Below are positions 63,271-64,000 of a stretch of 64,000 nt of DNA, piece after piece; positions within the stretch are counted from its first letter, which is position 1; each line of letters begins with the position of its first letter. Location of the stretch: the NCBI GenBank assembly GCA_030066195.1, contig JASJCB010000039.1:20375-84374 (forward strand), read 5' to 3'. Made by a program: the position numbers and the translations under genes. This stretch comes from Acidobacteriota bacterium (GTDB taxonomy: Bacteria > Acidobacteriota > Holophagae > Acanthopleuribacterales > Acanthopleuribacteraceae). The notes below the pieces were generated by a model. The model was not told the DNA's origin and searched no databases. It saw nothing but the letters and a program-made list of their open reading frames with translations.

Positions 63271-64000
63271 ATGTATTGGATGATGGCGGCCTTATCGATG
63301 CTATTTCCCGCCTGGAAGACCTTGGAAATAGAACCCCTGACCACCCCGGTCAAAGCTTCCTTGCGGGGCCTGCACAGCGTTTCCGATCAGGAGCTTTGGG
63401 CGTCGGGTACGCAAAATACGGTATTGCACTCGACCGACGGCGGTCGCAATTGGCGGGTCAAGAAGGTTGCCGAGGATATGGACCTGGACTTCCGCGATAT
63501 CGAGGCAGTCAGTAAGGACACGGTTTTCGTGCAGAGCGTGGGCAGCGGCAGCACCTCGCGCATCTACCGCTCCACTGACGCCGGCGTTACCTGGCGGTTG
63601 GTCTTCACCAATCCCCACAAGCAGGGTTTCTTCGACGGTATCGCCTTCTGGAATCCCAAGCACGGCGTGGCCTATAGCGATCCCGTCAACGGCAGTTTCT
63701 TTCTGATCGAAACCCGCAACGGCGGCGATACCTGGAATCGGCTGAATTCCCTGCCGCCGGCCCATGACAAAGAAGCGTCGTTTGCGGCCAGCGGCACCGC
63801 CATTACCGTTCGGCCCGGCGGGGGTTTGTGGTTCGGCAGCGGCGGCAGCGCGGCGCGCATCTTTCGATCGCCGGACTATGGCAAAACCTGGACCGTGGCC
63901 GATACCCCCCTCCGCCAGGGCGAGCCGCCGGAAGGATGTTTCAGTCTTGTTTTTTGGGATGACCTCAACGGCTGCGCGGTGGGCGGACGTTACAACGAAT
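63271..64000 (+). CDS. BNR/Ycf48-like beta-propeller protein, 3' end outside window
   Basis: From ATG 63271 the frame is open to the window end (243 residues). After a short hydrophobic N-terminus the sequence repeats Asp-box blades: LHSTDGGRNWRVKK, YRSTDAGVTWRLV, ETRNGGDTWNRL and FRSPDYGKTWTV. This S-x-D-x-G-x-T-W pattern is typical of sialidase/BNR-like and Ycf48-like propellers; enzymatic sialidase residues cannot be judged from the fragment. AGAGGAG seven bases upstream fixes the start. It follows another propeller protein on the same strand after 148 bases. Confidence 0.85.
   Translation, partial: MYWMMAALSMLFPAWKTLEIEPLTTPVKASLRGLHSVSDQELWASGTQNTVLHSTDGGRNWRVKKVAEDMDLDFRDIEAVSKDTVFVQSVGSGSTSRIYRSTDAGVTWRLVFTNPHKQGFFDGIAFWNPKHGVAYSDPVNGSFFLIETRNGGDTWNRLNSLPPAHDKEASFAASGTAITVRPGGGLWFGSGGSAARIFRSPDYGKTWTVADTPLRQGEPPEGCFSLVFWDDLNGCAVGGRYNE

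Overview
The window looks like chromosomal DNA of a large-genome, moderately high-GC Gram-negative bacterium, most likely an Acidobacteriota member near the Holophagae/Acanthopleuribacter group. This is an inference from gene content: very long secreted DUF3857/transglutaminase TPR proteins, a VWFA-related Acidobacteria-type secreted protein, many Ser/Thr kinase relatives, and giant hybrid Ser/Thr-histidine kinases. I see no rRNA, tRNA, CRISPR array, intact transposon or phage gene. Strong AGGAGG-like ribosome sites decide most starts, and TTG and GTG starts are common.

Layout. 1-3126: hemerythrin-like fragment, tandem universal stress protein, double-REC diguanylate cyclase. 3817-9189: NAD de novo block, with a NifS-type cysteine desulfurase divergent from nadC-nadA-nadB; the desulfurase plausibly supplies sulfur for the NadA [4Fe-4S] cluster. 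The block ends in a small lasso-peptide B2-like protein. 9525-13560: M50 protease, methyltransferase, a region-2-only sigma-like protein, SUMF1-type protein, YigZ and Mpo1-like enzyme. 13557-23436: two giant secreted DUF3857 proteins (one with an intact transglutaminase triad, one without) and a VWFA protein with a 12-lysine run. 23765-28836: NTF2-like protein, membrane TPR protein, SDR, a kinase remnant, pterin dehydratase and VOC protein.

29020-31567 is a flavin-dependent halogenase-like enzyme followed by a phenylacetate-CoA-ligase-like enzyme, a possible small metabolite unit. 31981-34839 holds type III glutamine synthetase and a DUF434 protein. 35208-38011 holds a KamA-type radical SAM enzyme and a probable N-formylglutamate amidohydrolase relative. 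38085-41146 is a pseudokinase-secretin-like protein, a tiny secreted peptide and a secreted propeller in one operon. 41538-44120 is clpB.

44357-46609 is the most unusual stretch. A 300-bp near-perfect inverted-repeat element is followed by a 63-residue RiPP-precursor-like peptide (pinensin-like leader, Cys-rich tail), a terminator, and a JmjC-type oxygenase. 46616-57148 carries two tandem 1750-residue hybrid kinases. 57418-64000 holds an MFS exporter, a 43-bp tandem hairpin repeat array, a radical SAM enzyme and two secreted propeller proteins, the last cut by the window end.
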